Of a stretch of DNA of 41,873 nt, positions 39,514-41,873 are shown in pieces. The DNA lies in contig DATBQE010000120.1 of assembly GCA_036561005.1 (NCBI GenBank), forward strand, positions 1 through 41,873. The letters are read 5' to 3'. Position 1 is the first letter of the stretch. The number at the start of each line of letters is the position of its first letter. The stretch is from PKWO01 sp036561005. Lineage in GTDB: Bacteria > Pseudomonadota > Gammaproteobacteria > Burkholderiales > Burkholderiaceae_D. Under the pieces are notes generated by a model, which was not told where the DNA came from, searched no databases, and worked only from the letters and a program-made list of their open reading frames with translations. Position numbers and translations under genes: made by a program.

Positions 39514-41184
39514 ATGGCAACAGCAAGCGAGGCGCTTGAACCGGCACCGGGGTTTACGGGCTTTATCCAGTCACCGACTGGCCGCAACGTGCTGCTTTCC
39601 ATCGGCGCGGCGATCGCCGTGGCAATCATCGCCGCCACCTGGATGTGGGCTCAGACGCCGGACTACCGCGTCCTGTTCGCCAATTTTTCCGACCGCGACG
39701 GCGGCGCCATCGTCGCCTCGCTGCAGCAACTGAACATCCCTTACAAGTTTTCCGATGGCGGCGGCGCCATTCTGGTGCCTGCCAACCAGGTCTACGACGC
39801 ACGCTTGAAGCTGGCATCGCAGGGCTTGCCCAAGGGCGGCAACGTCGGCTTCGAAATCATGGAGAACCAGAAGCTTGGCGTCTCGCAATTCCTCGAACAG
39901 GTCAACTATCAGCGCGCCCTTGAAGGCGAGCTGGCCAATTCAATCCAGTCGGTCTCGGCGGTGCAGGCGGCGCGCGTACATCTGGCCATACCCAAGGCTT
40001 CGGTCTTCATGCGCGACCAGCAAAAGCCGACTGCTTCAGTGCTGCTGAACCTGGCTCCAGGGCGTTCGCTGGATGAACAGCAGGTCAGCGCCATTGTGCA
40101 TCTGGTCGCCAGCAGCGTGCCGGAACTGTCCGCCAAGAACGTCACCATCGTCGACCAAAACGGCGATTTGCTTTCCAGCTCGGAAAAGATGGCCGGTGCC
40201 AACGGTCTCGACCCGTCGCAATTGAAATATGTGCAAGAGTTACAACACAGCATCGTTACACGTGTTGAGTCGATTGTGGCGCCCATAGTCGGCGCCGCCA
40301 ATGTGCGCGCCGAAGCCACTGCCGACGTCGATTTCTCGCATAGCGAACAGGCGGCCGAAACCTACAAGCCCAACCAGCCGCCCAATGAAGCGGCCGTGCG
40401 CAGCCTGCAAACCAGCGAAAGCAATAATGCGACGCCGGGCGGGCCATCGGGTGTACCGGGTGCCTTGACCAACCAGCCGCCCGCGCCGGCCACGGCGCCC
40501 ATCGCCGCTACGCCCGCTCCCGCCACGACAGGGGCTCCCGCAGCGCCGAGCAATACGCACAAGGACAGCACAACCAATTACGAAGTCGACAAGACCATTC
40601 GTTATGTGCAACAACCGATGGGCGGCGTGAAACGGCTGTCGGTCGCTGTGGTCGTGAATTACAAACGCGAAGTCGACAAAGCGGGTAAAGTAACGTTACG
40701 TCCATTGAGCGAAGATGAAAAGACGCAGATTACCAATCTGGTCAAGGAAGCAATGGGTTACAGCAAGGATCGCGGCGACACATTGAACGTCGTCAATACT
40801 TCGTTTGCCGGGCCCGATGCAACCGTTGAAGAAGGGCCGTGGTGGAAGCGTCTGTTGGATCAATTCTTGGCGATGCTGCAGCAAAGTTGGGTGGAAATAT
40901 TGAAGTGGATACTGTTTGCGTTCATTGCGTTGTATTTGTGGCGCAACTTCGTCAAACCGGCTTTGAACCGCGCCAAGCAGGCGATTGAACCACCGGCACA
41001 TGCCCACGGCGCGCAGGACACTGATGAAGATGCCGTGGTCAATCTGTCGCACGAGATCGAGCCAATGGGCAACGTAACGCCCACTTACCAGGATAACCTG
41101 GAAGCCGCCAAGGCATTGGCGCGCCAGGATCCGAAGGTGGTGGCCAGTATTGTGAAAGGTTGGGTAGGAGGTTCCAATGAGTGA
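39514..41184 (+). CDS. fliF: Flagellar MS-ring protein FliF
   Basis: A 556-residue inner-membrane ring protein. The first transmembrane helix is at about 26-45 (LLSIGAAIAVAIIAATWMW). The periplasmic YscJ/FliF region follows with YRVLFANFSDRDGGAIVASLQQLNIPYKF, KGGNVGFEIMENQKLGVSQFLEQVNYQRALEGELA and RVHLAIPK. A long Pro/Ala-rich linker lies at about 305-345. The second transmembrane helix is near 450-470 (WVEILKWILFAFIALYLW). The cytoplasmic tail binds FliG: its end, AKALARQDPKVVASIVKGWV, is the family's FliG-contact helix. The last 8 bases overlap the fliG start, coupling synthesis of the two partners. Confidence 0.97.
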   Translation: MATASEALEPAPGFTGFIQSPTGRNVLLSIGAAIAVAIIAATWMWAQTPDYRVLFANFSDRDGGAIVASLQQLNIPYKFSDGGGAILVPANQVYDARLKLASQGLPKGGNVGFEIMENQKLGVSQFLEQVNYQRALEGELANSIQSVSAVQAARVHLAIPKASVFMRDQQKPTASVLLNLAPGRSLDEQQVSAIVHLVASSVPELSAKNVTIVDQNGDLLSSSEKMAGANGLDPSQLKYVQELQHSIVTRVESIVAPIVGAANVRAEATADVDFSHSEQAAETYKPNQPPNEAAVRSLQTSESNNATPGGPSGVPGALTNQPPAPATAPIAATPAPATTGAPAAPSNTHKDSTTNYEVDKTIRYVQQPMGGVKRLSVAVVVNYKREVDKAGKVTLRPLSEDEKTQITNLVKEAMGYSKDRGDTLNVVNTSFAGPDATVEEGPWWKRLLDQFLAMLQQSWVEILKWILFAFIALYLWRNFVKPALNRAKQAIEPPAHAHGAQDTDEDAVVNLSHEIEPMGNVTPTYQDNLEAAKALARQDPKVVASIVKGWVGGSNE

Positions 41185-41873
41185 AGCCGGCATACAAAAA
41201 GGAGCGATCCTGATGCTGGCGTTGGGCGAAGAGGAAGCGGCCGAAGTGATGAAATATCTTGGGCCGCGTGAAGTGCAGAAACTCGGCGCAGCCATGTCGA
41301 CCATGAAGGCGATCCAGAGCGAAGAGCTGGTCTCCGTATTGGAAGAATTTCGCACTGAAACCGATCAAAACACCTCGCTCGGCGTCGATTCCGACGAATA
41401 CATCCGCACCGTGCTGACCAAGGCACTGGGCGAAGACAAGGCAGCGTCGCTGCTCAACCGCATTCTCGGCACACGCGACGCAAGCGGCATCGAAAGCCTG
41501 AAGTGGATGGACGCCCAGTCGGTTGCCGAACTGGTGCGCAACGAACATCCGCAAATCATCGCCACCATCCTGGTCCACCTTGAACGCTACCACGCCTGTG
41601 AAGTGCTCGACCATTTCACCGAACGCTTGCGCAACGACGTGGTGCTGCGCATAGCCACACTGGACGGCGTGCAGCCGACCGCCTTGCGCGAACTCAATGA
41701 AGTGTTGACCAAGCTCCTGACGGGAAATGAAAACCTCAAGAAGAAGCCGATGGGCGGCATCCGCGCTGCGGCAGAAATCCTGAATTTCCTGTCCGGCGAG
41801 AACGAGGCCTCGGTGATGGCCAACCTGAAGAATTACGATGCCGACATGGCGCAGAAGATCATGGACGAAATGT
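41177..41873 (+). CDS. fliG: Flagellar motor switch protein FliG (3' end cut by window)
   Basis: The frame opens at ATG 41177, inside the last codons of fliF, with GTAGGAGG upstream as ribosome-binding site. It stays open to the window end, so about 232 of the usual ~330 residues are present. The N-terminal part begins MSEAGIQKGAILMLALGEEEAAEVMKYLGPREVQKLG, the FliF-binding domain. The middle domain shows the EHPQ motif in VRNEHPQIIATILVHL and the MGGIRAAAEILNFL segment. The C-terminal torque-generating domain lies beyond the window. FliG forms the upper rotor ring and sets rotation direction with FliM and FliN. Confidence 0.96.
   Translation, partial: MSEAGIQKGAILMLALGEEEAAEVMKYLGPREVQKLGAAMSTMKAIQSEELVSVLEEFRTETDQNTSLGVDSDEYIRTVLTKALGEDKAASLLNRILGTRDASGIESLKWMDAQSVAELVRNEHPQIIATILVHLERYHACEVLDHFTERLRNDVVLRIATLDGVQPTALRELNEVLTKLLTGNENLKKKPMGGIRAAAEILNFLSGENEASVMANLKNYDADMAQKIMDEM

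Noticed and set aside
39230..39547. Small open frames in the fliE-fliF gap on both strands
   Set aside because: They overlap the start of fliF, lack ribosome-binding sites and have no recognisable motifs.

Overview
The window looks like a chromosomal segment of a motile, Gram-negative betaproteobacterium, probably Oxalobacteraceae (Herminiimonas / Herbaspirillum / Janthinobacterium-like). The evidence is moderately high GC, the gene order fliC-flaG-fliD-fliS-fliT-fliK-(flhB-like)-ycgR with divergent fliE and fliF-fliG, and near-consensus sigma-28 promoters. The genus is an inference from gene content. No tRNA, rRNA, IS element, integrase or CRISPR array was seen.

Layout. (1) 1-2127: the 3' part of a very large protein made of 8-residue LTTAQIAA-type repeats. 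(2) 2358-9432: a SPINDLY/OGT-type TPR glycosyltransferase (GT41), a type I secretion ABC exporter with an inactive C39-like domain, its HlyD-type adaptor, and a TPR protein with an ATP-grasp-like C-terminus. (3) 9436-16817: a sugar-nucleotide operon on the same strand, with two paralogous SDR enzymes flanking RfbH (CDP-4-keto-6-deoxyglucose 3-dehydrase), a ThDP-dependent YerE/acetolactate synthase-like enzyme, an acylating acetaldehyde dehydrogenase and a 4-hydroxy-2-oxovalerate aldolase. (4) 16806-25386, minus strand: rfbG, rfbF, a GSCFA protein, an SGNH-like protein, a 998-residue protein joining glycosyltransferase, methyltransferase, TPR and sugar O-methyltransferase modules, and two paralogous proteins of unknown function. 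(5) 25668-30420: a TPR-sulfotransferase preceded by a possible c-di-GMP-I (GEMM)-like RNA, then a SEC-C/TPR/GT41 protein. (6) 30820-41873: flagellar filament, cap, chaperone, hook-length, brake and basal-body genes. The last gene, fliG, is cut by the window end.

How the genes may work together. RfbF, RfbG and RfbH make CDP-4-keto-3,6-dideoxyglucose; the RfbH reductase partner is not in the window. The dehydrogenase/aldolase pair could build 4-hydroxy-2-oxopentanoate from acetyl-CoA and pyruvate. The ThDP enzyme could decarboxylate it and add the resulting C4 acyl unit to C4 of the keto sugar, and an SDR could reduce the new ketone. That would give a ten-carbon branched sugar with the skeleton of erwiniose. 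This is the most exciting proposal in the window, and it is an inference from gene content and motifs. The sugar could decorate flagellin, the exported repeat protein or a surface polysaccharide. Two GT41-type enzymes, a sulfotransferase and methyltransferases lie between the exporter and the flagellin gene.
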